A stretch of DNA of 35,184 bases. Origin: AP-16 sp036395835. GTDB lineage: Bacteria > Pseudomonadota > Alphaproteobacteria > Rhizobiales > Xanthobacteraceae. The stretch is from positions 1-35,184 of the forward strand of contig DASWCW010000190.1 in the NCBI GenBank assembly GCA_036395835.1, written 5' to 3'. The notes under the pieces were generated by a model. That model searched no databases. It worked only from the letters and a program-made list of their open reading frames with translations, and was not told where the DNA came from. The position numbers and the translations under genes were made by a program. Shown here one piece after another: positions 9,328-18,582 of the stretch; positions within the stretch are counted from its first letter, which is position 1; each line of letters starts with the position of its first letter.

Positions 9328-10443
9328 TCACGCGGCGCGGCGGCCCCACGGGCCGAAACGGAAGCCCTTCGGCATCGCCTCGCCGACCAGCAGCATCTCG
9401 CCCAGCGTCTCCGACGTGATGAGGCCGACGAGCTTGCCGAGCCCGTCGACGACGCCGACCGCCGGCGCCGACTTGGCCTGGAGGATGCGGAAGGCCTCGT
9501 CGAGCGTCTGCCGGTAGCTGATGGTCGGCACCTCGGGGCTCATCGCCTCGGCGACGCGGGCATCGGGCCCGAGCTGCTTGAGCGCGCGGATCATGCCGTC
9601 GCGACCCAGCAGCCCGACCAGCCGGCCGGCGGAATCGACCACCGGAAACTCGCTCTGGCTGGTGCGCAGCAGGGTCTCGACTGCCTCGTCGATATGGGCC
9701 TCGGGGGCCAGCGTTGCAAACTGCGTCATCATCGCCGAGCCGACCGGCACTCCGCGCGACATGGCGCGCAGCGAGACCAGCCGCGCCTCGGATGCCGCGG
9801 CCAGATACACGAAGATCGCGATGAAGATCAGCATCGGGTTGTAGAACAGCCCCAGGAACCCGAGCCCGAACGCCACCCATTGGCCGATGGTCGCCGCAAC
9901 GTCGGTCGCGCGCGTGAAGCCGAGCCGGATCGAGAGCAGCGCGCGCAGCACCCGGCCGCCGTCCATCGGGAACGCCGGGATCATGTTGAATGCGGCGAGG
10001 AACAGGTTCACGGCCGCCAACCGATCGACCATGGCGATCCGCGCGCTCTCGACCGCGGCGAGGTGACGGGCATCGAGGCTGGCGCCCGCGAACGCCACGA
10101 GCGCCAACGCGATCGCCACGTTGACGAGCGGGCCGGCGATGGCGATCAAGAATTCTTCCCGCGGCTTTTCCGGGATCCGTTCGAGCCGCGCCACGCCGCC
10201 GATCGGCAACAAGGTGACGTCCGGCGTCGCCACGCCGAAGGCCCTTGCGGTGAGGATGTGGCCGAACTCGTGTGCCAGCACGCACACGAACAGCAGCACC
10301 ATGAACGCGGTGCCGCTCCACGCCGCCTGCGCGCCGCCCGACATGTAGCTGGCGACGAAGATCCAGACCAGGAACAGCAGGAACGTGACGTGAATGCGCA
10401 CTGCCGTTCCGGCGATCGTGCCGATGTTCACCGACCAGCCCAT
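9328..10443 (-). CDS. Site-2 protease family membrane metalloprotease with paired CBS domains
   Basis: 371 residues. M50 protease features are the zinc site HEFGH (58-62) within a transmembrane helix and the second ligand motif NMIPAFPMDGG (153-163, Asp161), with about six membrane spans through residue 215. A C-terminal CBS pair (from about 235: MMTQFATLAPEAHIDEAVET; the second from MSPEVPTISYRQTLDEAFRI) probably senses adenine nucleotides. This matches the group-III S2P architecture (SpoIVFB/Rv-type with CBS). Such enzymes perform intramembrane proteolysis of regulators. ATG 10443 aligns with the family N-terminus MGWSVNIGTIAGTAVRIH. It is 194 bases downstream of argG. Confidence 0.95.
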   Translation of the reverse strand: MGWSVNIGTIAGTAVRIHVTFLLFLVWIFVASYMSGGAQAAWSGTAFMVLLFVCVLAHEFGHILTARAFGVATPDVTLLPIGGVARLERIPEKPREEFLIAIAGPLVNVAIALALVAFAGASLDARHLAAVESARIAMVDRLAAVNLFLAAFNMIPAFPMDGGRVLRALLSIRLGFTRATDVAATIGQWVAFGLGFLGLFYNPMLIFIAIFVYLAAASEARLVSLRAMSRGVPVGSAMMTQFATLAPEAHIDEAVETLLRTSQSEFPVVDSAGRLVGLLGRDGMIRALKQLGPDARVAEAMSPEVPTISYRQTLDEAFRILQAKSAPAVGVVDGLGKLVGLITSETLGEMLLVGEAMPKGFRFGPWGRRAA

Positions 10444-10605
10444 GGGGAGCCCTCGCGTGTCCGAGGTAGCCGCCCCAAGGTATGTGCGCCCATCCGGCTT
10501 CGCCACTATTCCTTCACGAAGAGGAAGGCCGACGCGAACGAAGTGAGCGTCGGGCTGTGGCGATCCAAAGGTGTCCCACCCGGCTCGGACCTGTGGTCCT
10601 CGCCA

Positions 10606-10628
10606 CCCTCCCCGCCTTGCGGGGAGGG
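10606..10628. repeat. 10-bp stem hairpin after argG (candidate transcription end or repeat element)
   Basis: CCCTCCCCGC and GCGGGGAGGG form a perfect 10-bp stem with a three-base loop, ten bases beyond the argG stop. There is no clear T-run on the minus strand, so it is either a non-canonical terminator or one of the C4-G4 hairpin repeats frequent in this group. The rest of the 194-bp gap (10444-10605) holds no gene that I can support. Confidence 0.55.
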
Positions 10629-10637
10629 AAAAGGGTT

Positions 10638-11870
<1,233 letters not shown>

Positions 11871-11949
11871 GACGACGTCCGCAACAAAAAATGCTTGGCT
11901 CGAGCCGCGCGGACTATAGGCGCAACGCCTTGCCGCGCAAGATTGGGCG

Positions 11950-12765
11950 TCAGGTGCCGCCGGGGTGCGGGCCGGCACGCCGCGCGCGCCCGAACCACCG
12001 CGCCAGGAACCGGACGAACGCGGCATGCGGCGGCAGGAAGACGCGCTCGATCGCGCGCTCGATCGCGGCGTCGGAGATCGCCGTTCTGCGCCAACGATAG
12101 AGCGCGCCATGCACGATCCAGACGATCAGGAACGTGAACACGCCGGCGAACACCACGTCGGTGAAGAAATGCGCGCCGAACGCCATGCGCAGCATGCCGA
12201 CCGCGCCGCCGAACGTGATCGCCGCCGCATAGGCGAAGATCCGCAGCGGCGCCGGCGCCAGCGCCGCCGGGGCGAGTGTCCAGAACGCGCCGGATGCCTC
12301 GCCGGCCACGAAGGAGCAATTGTGTCGGCAGGCGCCGCGCGGGTCCCACCACGCCACGAAGTGTTCCGGGCCGTTGAACTCGCGTACCGCAATCGGCCGC
12401 GGGCGATCCCAATGCTCCTTGAGGACGGCGTTGACCAGCACTCCGGGGCCGAGCGCGATGGTGGCGAGCAGAAACACGATGGCGCGGCCTCCTACGCGCA
12501 TGCGCGTGGTCGGAAAGAAGCATTTGGCCGCGAGCGCGGCGCCGGCCGGCACCGCCAGCGCCGCGACGAGCCACATGCTCCAATCGCGCAGATGCGCGGG
12601 CCAGGACAAATGCTCGAACCGGACCTGGTGCAGCAGCGTGAATTGCCGCGTCTCGGGATCGAAGAACAATCCAGAAAGCTTCAGGTCGAGCTGCGGAAAC
12701 CATCCGAACGCGACGCCGGTCACGGCGCCGATGGCGAGCGCGATCATGAGGCCGGGGCGGTTCAT
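11950..12765 (-). CDS. PAP2-family membrane phosphatase
   Basis: 271 residues with about six hydrophobic segments. The C1 motif is KEHWDRPRP (K-x6-RP). The C3 motif is RMAFGAHFFTD (R-x5-H-x3-D), with the catalytic histidine and aspartate. The C2 motif, usually PSGH, is here AGEASGAF in CSFVAGEASGAFW, a GEAS variant seen in alphaproteobacterial PAP2 proteins. The family removes phosphate from lipids such as undecaprenyl-PP, phosphatidate or lipid A 1-phosphate (LpxE-like) on the outer face of the inner membrane. The substrate is not decided here. Start ATG 12765. Confidence 0.9.
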   Translation of the reverse strand: MNRPGLMIALAIGAVTGVAFGWFPQLDLKLSGLFFDPETRQFTLLHQVRFEHLSWPAHLRDWSMWLVAALAVPAGAALAAKCFFPTTRMRVGGRAIVFLLATIALGPGVLVNAVLKEHWDRPRPIAVREFNGPEHFVAWWDPRGACRHNCSFVAGEASGAFWTLAPAALAPAPLRIFAYAAAITFGGAVGMLRMAFGAHFFTDVVFAGVFTFLIVWIVHGALYRWRRTAISDAAIERAIERVFLPPHAAFVRFLARWFGRARRAGPHPGGT

Positions 12766-12803
12766 GCACGTTTCGTAGCGGAGGAGGCGCGCGATGGAAA
12801 GGT

Positions 12804-12880
12804 GTAGCCCGCATGGAGCGAAGCGGAATGCGGGGCCGCCCTCCCGGATTTCGCTGCGCTCCATCCGGGCTACGGGCTAC
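12804..12880. repeat. REP-like inverted repeat (GTAGCCCG..CGGGCTAC type)
   Basis: The left arm starts GTAGCCCGCATGGAGCGAAG (12804) and the right arm ends CGCTCCATCCGGGCTAC (12873). The two are near-perfect inverted copies of about 30 bases. An extra GGGCTAC follows at 12874-12880 and supplies the TAG stop of the neighbouring membrane-protein gene. This TAGCCCGGATGGAGCGAAGC-type palindrome is a known intergenic repeat style in Rhizobiales. Confidence 0.85.
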
Positions 12881-13326
12881 GCCGCCGGCGCCTTGGAAGG
12901 CGCCCGCTCCGCGCGCCACGCCCCGGCCTTGCGGCCTGCCAGCGCCCAATAGGTGAGCCCGGCCGCGATCCCCGACGCGGCGAAGAGCTCGCTCTCGCGG
13001 ACCGCCTGCTCCGCGCGGTAGAGTTCATCGGAACCGAGGTACAATATCAGCCCGATCGCGCCGCCCGCGAACCCGTAGAACAGCACGGAGCGCAGCCGAA
13101 AGCCTTCGGCGATGGCGATCAGCAGCATGGCCGGGATCAGCCCGAAACCGGAGATGAGGATCGCGGAGAGACCGATCAGCACCGCCGTGTTCCCCGGGAT
13201 GTCGGCGGCCCCCATCAGGTCGTTCCATTCGGGAAGCAGAAAACCGCCCATCAGCACCGCTGCGGCGGCAACGCATGCCGCCAGGAACGCGAAAATCACC
13301 ACGAAGATGCGTGCGATCAGCGCCAC
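12877..13326 (-). CDS. Hypothetical four-helix membrane protein
   Basis: 149 residues, starting at GTG 13326, which follows the rlmN stop after one base, so translation is probably coupled. Four hydrophobic segments are seen: IARIFVVIFAFLAACVAAAA, TAVLIGLSAILISGFGLIPA, VLFYGFAGGAIGLILYLG and FAASGIAAGLTYWALAGR. The short tail is basic and proline-rich (GAWRAERAPSKAPAA). I recognise no enzymatic motif. Its position behind rlmN is common in Rhizobiales, but the function is unknown. Its stop codon lies inside a REP-like repeat, so the C-terminus may have been altered by the repeat. Confidence 0.75.
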   Translation of the reverse strand: MALIARIFVVIFAFLAACVAAAAVLMGGFLLPEWNDLMGAADIPGNTAVLIGLSAILISGFGLIPAMLLIAIAEGFRLRSVLFYGFAGGAIGLILYLGSDELYRAEQAVRESELFAASGIAAGLTYWALAGRKAGAWRAERAPSKAPAA

Positions 13327-13327
13327 G

Positions 13328-14581
13328 TCAGTCCGTCATCGCCATGGCGCGAAGCGCGAGCCGCTCGCGCGCCGAGAGCTTCTCGGTCGCGCTCTTGAGC
13401 TGGCCGCAAGCCGCCAGAATATCGCGCCCGCGGGGCGTGCGCACCGGAGAAGCGTAGCCGGCGTTGAACACGACCTCGGAGAATCGCTCGATGCGATCCC
13501 AATCGGAGCATTCGTAGCGGGTGCCGGGCCACGGATTGAACGGGATCAGGTTGATCTTCGCCGGGATCCCGGCCAGCAGCCCGACCAGCGCCTTGGCGTC
13601 GGCGAGCGAATCGTTCACGTCCTTGAGCATCACGTATTCGAAGGTGATGCGCCGCGCGTTCGACAGGCCCGGATAGGCGCGGCAGGCGTCGAGCAGATCC
13701 CGGATCGGATATTTGCGATTGAGCGGTACCAGGACGTCGCGCAGCTCGTCGCGCACCGCATGGAGCGAGACCGCGAGCATCACCCCGATCTCGATGCCGC
13801 ATCGCGCGATGTTCGGCACCACGCCGGAGGTCGACAGCGTGATCCTGCGCTTGGAGATCGAAAGCCCCTCGCCGTCGGCGACGACCAGCAGCGCATCCCG
13901 CGCCGCTTCGAAATTGTAGAGCGGCTCGCCCATCCCCATCATCACCACGTTGGAAACGAGCCGGCCGCCGTCGCTCGGCGCCAACGCGCCTTCGGAAACC
14001 TTGGCGCCGGGCCAGTCGCCGAGCCGGTCGCGCGCCAGCAGCACCTGGCCGACGATCTCGCACGCCGTGAGGTTGCGCACGAGGCGTTGCGTCCCGGTAT
14101 GGCAGAACGTGCAATTGAGCGTACAGCCGACTTGGCTCGATACGCATAACGTGCCGCGGTCGGCCTCGGGAATGTAGACGCACTCGACCTCATGGGGATT
14201 TTCGTTCGCGTGCTCGCCTGGAAGCCGCAACAGCCACTTGCGCGTGCCGTCGACCGAGACCTGCTCGGCGGCGATCTCCGGCCGCGCCAGGGTGAAATTC
14301 GAGGCGAGGATCGCGCGCAGTTCCTTCGAAACGCTGGACATCGCCTCGAAGCTCTGCGCCCCGCGGACGTAGAGCCAATGCCAGATCTGGGAGACCCGCA
14401 TGTTGAGCTGGCGCTCCGGCACGCCGACCGCGCCGAGCGCTTCCGCGAGCGCATTGCGCGAGAGCCCGACCAGCGATGGCTTGGCGGGCGGGACATACCG
14501 CTCCAGCGGGGTCTTCTCCAGCGCAAGCTCGTCCGCCGCCGGGCGTGCGGTAAGTTCGGGGACAAGCGGGCTCAAGCGCAT
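13328..14581 (-). CDS. rlmN: Dual-specificity 23S rRNA / tRNA adenine-C2 methyltransferase (radical SAM)
   Basis: 417 residues. RlmN methylates C2 of A2503 in 23S rRNA and A37 of some tRNAs by a radical-SAM ping-pong mechanism. The iron-sulfur motif CTLNCTFC is at 153-160 (C-x3-C-x2-C). Other signatures are the GEPLYNFEAARDAL helix (NVVMMGMGEP), ITLSTSGVVP, LAVSLHAVRDELRDVLVPLN, ITFEYVMLKDVNDS, and the C-terminal RGRDILAACGQL with the cysteine that carries the methyl group. ATG 14581 gives a proper N-terminus; an upstream start would add 15 residues. It lies downstream of ialB and is followed by a coupled membrane-protein gene. Confidence 0.98.
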   Translation of the reverse strand: MRLSPLVPELTARPAADELALEKTPLERYVPPAKPSLVGLSRNALAEALGAVGVPERQLNMRVSQIWHWLYVRGAQSFEAMSSVSKELRAILASNFTLARPEIAAEQVSVDGTRKWLLRLPGEHANENPHEVECVYIPEADRGTLCVSSQVGCTLNCTFCHTGTQRLVRNLTACEIVGQVLLARDRLGDWPGAKVSEGALAPSDGGRLVSNVVMMGMGEPLYNFEAARDALLVVADGEGLSISKRRITLSTSGVVPNIARCGIEIGVMLAVSLHAVRDELRDVLVPLNRKYPIRDLLDACRAYPGLSNARRITFEYVMLKDVNDSLADAKALVGLLAGIPAKINLIPFNPWPGTRYECSDWDRIERFSEVVFNAGYASPVRTPRGRDILAACGQLKSATEKLSARERLALRAMAMTD

Positions 14582-14662
14582 GCAGGAATCCGGGATGCGG
14601 GCGCGCGTTGGCGCGGCTCTTAGCACAAATGGCGCCGAGAGGCGGACGGCGCAACCACCCGC

Positions 14663-15298
14663 CTACTTGCACTCCTGTGCGCTGCGGTCTAGCGCCTGCG
14701 CCAATCCCTTGAGCGAATAGCGGTCGACCGATTGCGTCCCGCGGCTCGACGTGCCGGTGATGACGAGGTCGGCGCCCTTGCGCATCGTCTCGACCAGCCG
14801 CGCCTCCTCGGCCGCATTCTTGATCCAGGCGCCGTCGTTCTGGGTGTACAGGGCGAACTTGGCAGGGCCGATCTCGACGGTGGCATCGGTCGCCGGCTTG
14901 AACGCATACCCCATCATGACCGACACCTCGTTCCTCACGTTCTCGGCGGGACGGGTTGCGACGAAGAAAAATACCGGGTCGCGCGGCTTGTTGGGCGGCG
15001 TGGTCTGGGAGCTCCCCGGCTTGGCGAGCGCGAAGCAAATCTTGCCGCCGCCGCTCTGTGCCGCATAAGCCCCCCATTCGGCATATTGGCCGAGCAGCAC
15101 CGGGTCCGCCCCCATGACGGCGGCAGTCTGCGGCGCCTGCTTGGGGGCGCTGGGCTTTGCGGCGGGCTTCGCCGGTTTCGGCTTGGCGGGGGCAGTCGCG
15201 GGGTTCGGGGCAGTCGTCTGCTGCGCCGCGGCTGCCGAGCCAATCACGAGCATGGCGGCAAGCGGCAGCGCGATCCGGTTCAGAGCCAGGGTGATCAT
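14663..15298 (-). CDS. Invasion-associated locus B (IalB) family secreted protein
   Basis: 211 residues. A signal peptide (ALNRIALPLAAMLVIGSAAAAQ) is followed by a proline/lysine/alanine-rich linker (PKPAKPAAKPSAPKQAPQ) of about 35 residues. The IalB domain then begins at GQYAEWGAYAAQSGGGKICF, with the typical VFFFVATRPAENVRNEVSVM and YTQNDGAWIKNAAEEARLVE. IalB proteins are periplasmic or envelope proteins first noted in Bartonella invasion, but they are widespread in non-pathogenic Rhizobiales. GAGGCC lies before ATG 15298. It precedes rlmN by 81 bases. The cysteine pair (KICF and near-C-terminal QECK) may form a disulfide. Confidence 0.92.
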   Translation of the reverse strand: MITLALNRIALPLAAMLVIGSAAAAQQTTAPNPATAPAKPKPAKPAAKPSAPKQAPQTAAVMGADPVLLGQYAEWGAYAAQSGGGKICFALAKPGSSQTTPPNKPRDPVFFFVATRPAENVRNEVSVMMGYAFKPATDATVEIGPAKFALYTQNDGAWIKNAAEEARLVETMRKGADLVITGTSSRGTQSVDRYSLKGLAQALDRSAQECK

Positions 15299-15538
15299 CA
15301 GGCCTCGCAGTTCCCAAGAGGAATAAATGAGGTCCGCGCCGTCCGAACATCCTGCGAAACTTGACCGAATCACGGCGGCAGCCGGCAATTTGAACGCATT
15401 CTTGCGCCCGCCCGTCAACACGGGCTGCGCGCCCCGCCCGCGGTACGATGCCCCCGCCCTGGATCGCCGGCCGGGATGCTGCGATAAATCGCGCCGCTAT
15501 CTCGCAGGTATCTCGTAGGCGGACAAGGCGCGCATCCC

Positions 15539-16513
15539 ATGAAAGCCATCCTGTGTACCCGCTTCGGCGGCCCGGACGACCTCGAGCTCGAGGATCTGCC
15601 CGATCCGGTCGCCGGCCCAGCCGAGGTGGTGGTCGCCGTGAAGGCCGCGGCGCTCAATTTCTTCGACACGCTGATCATTGCCGGCAAATACCAGCACAAG
15701 CCGCCGTTCCCGTTCTCGCCGGCGGCGGAATTCGCCGGCGTCGTGGAGAGCGTCGGGCCACAGGTCACCGCGCTCAGCCGCGGGGATCGCGTGCTCGGCA
15801 ACATCGGCGCGGGCGCGGCGCGCGAGCGGGTCGTTGCCAAGCCCGAGCGCCTCATCAAGCTGCCGGACGGCCTCGATTTCGACCGTGCGGCCGGACTGAC
15901 CGTGACCTACGGCACGACGCTCCATGCGCTCAAAGATCGCGCGCAGCTTGAACCCGGCGAAACCCTCGCGGTGCTCGGCGCCGCCGGCGGCACCGGGCTG
16001 GCCACGATCGAGCTCGGCAAGCTGATGGGCGCGCGCGTCATCGCCTGCGCGTCATCGCCCGAAAAGCTCGCCTTCGCGCGCGAGCACGGGGCGGACGAAG
16101 CCATCAATTATGCGCAGGAGGATCTCAAGGACGCGCTGCGCCGCGTCACGGACGGCAAGGGCGTCGACGTAATCTACGATCCGGTCGGCGGCTCTTATGC
16201 GGAGCCGGCCGTCCGCGCGCTCGCCTGGGGCGGGCGGTACCTCGTCATCGGCTTTGCGGCCGGCGAAATCCCGAAAATCCCGCTCAACCTCGTGCTGCTC
16301 CGCAGCTCGGCCCTCGTCGGGGTGTTCTGGGGCGCCTGGGCGGAGCGAAACCCGCAAGCCCACCGCGCCAATATGGCCGACATCGCCCGCTGGTGCGCCG
16401 AGGGCAAGCTCTCCGCGCACATCCACGCGATCTATCCGCTGGAGAAGACCGCGGAGGCCATCAAGGCGCTGTCCGACCGCAAGGTGATGGGCAAGCTGGT
16501 GCTGCGCCCGTGA
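15539..16513 (+). CDS. NADPH:quinone oxidoreductase-type MDR enzyme
   Basis: 324 residues of the zinc-free medium-chain dehydrogenase/reductase family. The N-terminus MKAILCTRFGGPDDLELEDL is typical. PFSPAAEFAGVVESVGPQV and the Rossmann motif LGAAGGTGLATIELGKLMGA (AAGGxG) follow, then ADEAINYAQEDLKDALRRV and GVDVIYDPVGG. It lacks the structural and catalytic zinc ligands of alcohol dehydrogenases. It probably reduces quinones or activated double bonds with NADPH. It is divergent from ialB with a 240-bp gap that should hold both promoters; I see no further gene in that gap. Confidence 0.93.
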   Translation: MKAILCTRFGGPDDLELEDLPDPVAGPAEVVVAVKAAALNFFDTLIIAGKYQHKPPFPFSPAAEFAGVVESVGPQVTALSRGDRVLGNIGAGAARERVVAKPERLIKLPDGLDFDRAAGLTVTYGTTLHALKDRAQLEPGETLAVLGAAGGTGLATIELGKLMGARVIACASSPEKLAFAREHGADEAINYAQEDLKDALRRVTDGKGVDVIYDPVGGSYAEPAVRALAWGGRYLVIGFAAGEIPKIPLNLVLLRSSALVGVFWGAWAERNPQAHRANMADIARWCAEGKLSAHIHAIYPLEKTAEAIKALSDRKVMGKLVLRP

Positions 16514-16593
16514 GGTGTGGGAGTTCAAGAGCGCCAAGGGTTTGCCATGGATATGATGCGCCCTGCAGGCGCAAACCGGCTTCACGCACCCTT

Positions 16594-16886
16594 CTAGCGG
16601 TGTTCGCCCTTCCAAGGTCGCTGCGATGTGTGGCGAATGTGAAGTATCTGCACGGCGTCTGCTGAGACGGTGTAGAAGATTTTATACGGATATCGCACCA
16701 GCGGAATCACGCGCACCGAGGGTCGCCCGATGAGCCGGCGCGCGCTCTGGGGGGCTTGCGCTATTCGTGCCACGACTTCCCGGATGCGGGCCTCGACAGC
16801 CGCGGATACGGCCTCCCCAAATGCGCGACTGCCAGAGAAACTTTCCTAAGGTCGCCAACTGCCCGAGGGGAGTATTCAACCTTCAT
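16594..16886 (-). pseudogene. ParE/RelE-family toxin gene with frameshift
   Basis: It starts at ATG 16886, overlapping the antitoxin stop as ATGA. It reads MKVEYSPRAVGDLRKVS, typical of ParE/RelE toxins, then breaks. In the -1 frame the family continues with SRAFGEAVSAAVEARIREVV, then IAQAPQSARRLIGRPSVRVI, then PYKIFYTVSADAVQILHIRH, ending at TAG (16596-16594). Start to stop is 293 bases, one short of a multiple of three, so a single-base loss near 16835-16848 (or a sequencing error) splits it. The C-terminal catalytic and strand region looks intact in the second frame. As written, the toxin would be truncated and probably inactive. Confidence 0.75.
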
Positions 16887-17125
16887 GTGCGGCGGAATGT
16901 CCGAAACGCCGCTTCCACTTCCGCCTCGGTTGCCACCTCACCGCGCGCGACTTGTTCGAGTGCTTCGTCGATCGCCGCCAGCTCCTCCGGTGTGGCCCGA
17001 TAGTCGCCGGCCTGCAGCTCTCCCTCGATCTCGGCACCCAGCTGCACCAGTTCCTGCTGCGCGTTCTCCGGCCAGGTTTCCGCGCGTTCGAGCAATTCTT
17101 TGAGCTTCGCGATCGTGCTGCCCAT
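16883..17125 (-). CDS. Antitoxin of a type II toxin-antitoxin pair
   Basis: An 80-residue acidic helical protein, MGSTIAKLKELLERAETWPE, then ELVQLGAEIEGELQAGDYRA, then TPEELAAIDEALEQVARGEV and AEVEAAFRTFRRT. The 'TPEELAAIDEAL.Q..RGE...E.EVEA.F' pattern is typical of antitoxins placed before ParE/RelE toxins in alphaproteobacteria. GGAGAGG precedes ATG 17125. Its TGA overlaps the toxin ATG by four bases, which ensures coupled translation. No separate DNA-binding domain is obvious, although palindromes lie just upstream. It may now be an orphan because the toxin frame is broken. Confidence 0.8.
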   Translation of the reverse strand: MGSTIAKLKELLERAETWPENAQQELVQLGAEIEGELQAGDYRATPEELAAIDEALEQVARGEVATEAEVEAAFRTFRRT

Positions 17126-17160
17126 GGCACCAAATGCCTCTCCGTTTCGCAGTGCACTGT

Positions 17161-17187
17161 ATCATGATCAGTACCTCATGGTACCTC
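17161..17187. promoter_or_regulatory. Palindromes upstream of the toxin-antitoxin operon (candidate operator)
   Basis: Within 27 bases lie ATCATGAT (17161-17168), the inverted repeat GTACC-TCAT-GGTAC (17171-17184), and a direct repeat of GTACCTC spaced ten bases apart (17171 and 17181). They lie 36-62 bases before the antitoxin start, where type II antitoxins usually bind for autoregulation. This is inference from position and symmetry only. Confidence 0.4.
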
Positions 17188-17218
17188 GGATGTCCTTGAT
17201 CGGGCACGTGATCGCCGG

Positions 17219-17755
17219 TCAGGCCGCCAGCGGATAGGCGGCCTCGACCACATAGGGCCCCCCACCGACCGAGTTCTTCGACGAGAACAGCACGAAGCGC
17301 GATACCGGGAACGGCGAGACCCGAACCGGCGCGCGTGTCGAGAGATAATCCGCCACCTGGCGGCTCGAGGAATCCCGAAGCCGCGCCAAGGTGACGTGCG
17401 GCGTGAACTTGCGGCCTTCCGGCTCGAGCCCCATGCGCTGCATCAGCCGCTCGAGCTCGGCCTGGAGCTCGATCAGGGGCGCGACCGGTGCGGCCGCGGC
17501 GATCACCGCGCGGGGTCGGCGGCCGCCGAACGAAGCCAGGCGATCGAAGCGGAGCTCGAAGCCCCGCCGGTCGACCTGATCGAGCAGGAACGCGATCTCG
17601 TGGGCGAGCACGTCATCGACGTCGCCGATGAAACGCAGGGTCAGATGGTAGTTCTCCGGGTCGATCCAGCGCGCGCCCGGCAACCCCCCGCGCAGCATCG
17701 AGAGCGAAAGCGCGATCTCGCGGGGGATTTCGAGTGCGGTGAAAAGGCGGGGCAT
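17219..17755 (-). CDS. thpR: RNA 2',3'-cyclic phosphodiesterase (2H family)
   Basis: 178 residues with the two HxT motifs of the 2H phosphoesterases, NYHLTLRFIGDV and FTPHVTLARLRD. The LigT/ThpR fold is shown by MPRLFTALEIPREIALSLSM and VSRFVLFSSKN near the end. The enzyme opens 2',3'-cyclic phosphates on RNA ends. ATG 17755 has a strong GGAGGA just upstream; an upstream start would add 28 arginine/proline-rich residues. The Shine-Dalgarno is also the 3' arm of a small hairpin (17761-17777), so translation could be structure-sensitive. It is 80 bases downstream of the arylesterase on the same strand. Confidence 0.93.
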   Translation of the reverse strand: MPRLFTALEIPREIALSLSMLRGGLPGARWIDPENYHLTLRFIGDVDDVLAHEIAFLLDQVDRRGFELRFDRLASFGGRRPRAVIAAAAPVAPLIELQAELERLMQRMGLEPEGRKFTPHVTLARLRDSSSRQVADYLSTRAPVRVSPFPVSRFVLFSSKNSVGGGPYVVEAAYPLAA

Positions 17756-17835
17756 TTTCTCCTCCGAAACCAGGAGGCGGGGTCGGGGTGACGGGGGCCG
17801 CAATGTGCGAAGATTTGCGGACGCGGGCTGAGTCT

Positions 17836-18582
17836 TCAAGAGCCGCGCGCCGCGCGGGCACGCGCGACCAGCTCCTCGACCTTGGGCAGCATCCTGGCGA
17901 CGATCGCGTCGATTCCGGCCGCGGTCGGGTGCAGCCCGTCGGGCTGGTTGAGCGTGCGATCGGCCGCCACGCCGTCGAGGAAGAACGGGTAGAAAACGAC
18001 GCCGAAGGTCGAGGCAAGCTCGGGAAAAATGGCGTCGAATGCCTCGACATAGGCCGCGCCCATGTTCCGCGGCGCGCGCATGCCGGCCAGCAGCACCGTG
18101 ACACGGCGCTCCGCGAGCCGCTGCAGGATGGCGTCGAGCGCGGCGCGCGTGAGCTTCGGATCGATGCCGCGCAGCGCGTCGTTCGCACCGAGCTCCAGGA
18201 TCACCGCGTCGGTGCCCTCCGGCACCGACCAGTCCAGCCGAGAAGCGCCATCGGACACCGTATCGCCCGACACGCCGGCATTGACCATTTCCACCGCAAT
18301 GCCCTTGCGCTCGAGCGCCTGCGCGAGCTTGGCCGGAAAGGCCTGCTCGGTCGCGAGCCCGAGGCCGGCGGTGAGCGAATCGCCCAAGGCGACGATCCTG
18401 ATCGGGCGCTCGGAGGCGCCGAGCGGCGCCACCTGCATCGACGCCGCGGCGAGAATCGCCGCAATCCAGGCGATCGTGAACAGCGAAACCTTCGCAAATG
18501 TCTGGACCGCCCCCGGCCGTTTCCCATATGTGCGGGATCGGATCAGTCGCGGCCGCTCAACGCGCGCACGGAAAGGCCACAT
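17836..18582 (-). CDS. tesA: Arylesterase / lysophospholipase L1 (TesA-like SGNH hydrolase)
   Basis: 248 residues. A basic N-terminus and hydrophobic signal (SLFTIAWIAAILAAAS, about 33-48) precede the SGNH domain. Block I is ALGDSLTAGLG with nucleophile Ser69. The glycine block is NAGVSGDT, block III is LGANDAL (G-x-N-D), and block V is DGLHPTAAG (D-x-x-H). TesA-like enzymes are periplasmic thioesterases, proteases or lysophospholipases. Its ATG (complement of 18580-18582) overlaps the ATG of the ABC ATPase on the other strand. In E. coli tesA is likewise divergent from ybbA-ybbP, supporting the assignment. No alternative downstream start keeps the signal peptide. Confidence 0.93.
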   Translation of the reverse strand: MWPFRARVERPRLIRSRTYGKRPGAVQTFAKVSLFTIAWIAAILAAASMQVAPLGASERPIRIVALGDSLTAGLGLATEQAFPAKLAQALERKGIAVEMVNAGVSGDTVSDGASRLDWSVPEGTDAVILELGANDALRGIDPKLTRAALDAILQRLAERRVTVLLAGMRAPRNMGAAYVEAFDAIFPELASTFGVVFYPFFLDGVAADRTLNQPDGLHPTAAGIDAIVARMLPKVEELVARARAARGS

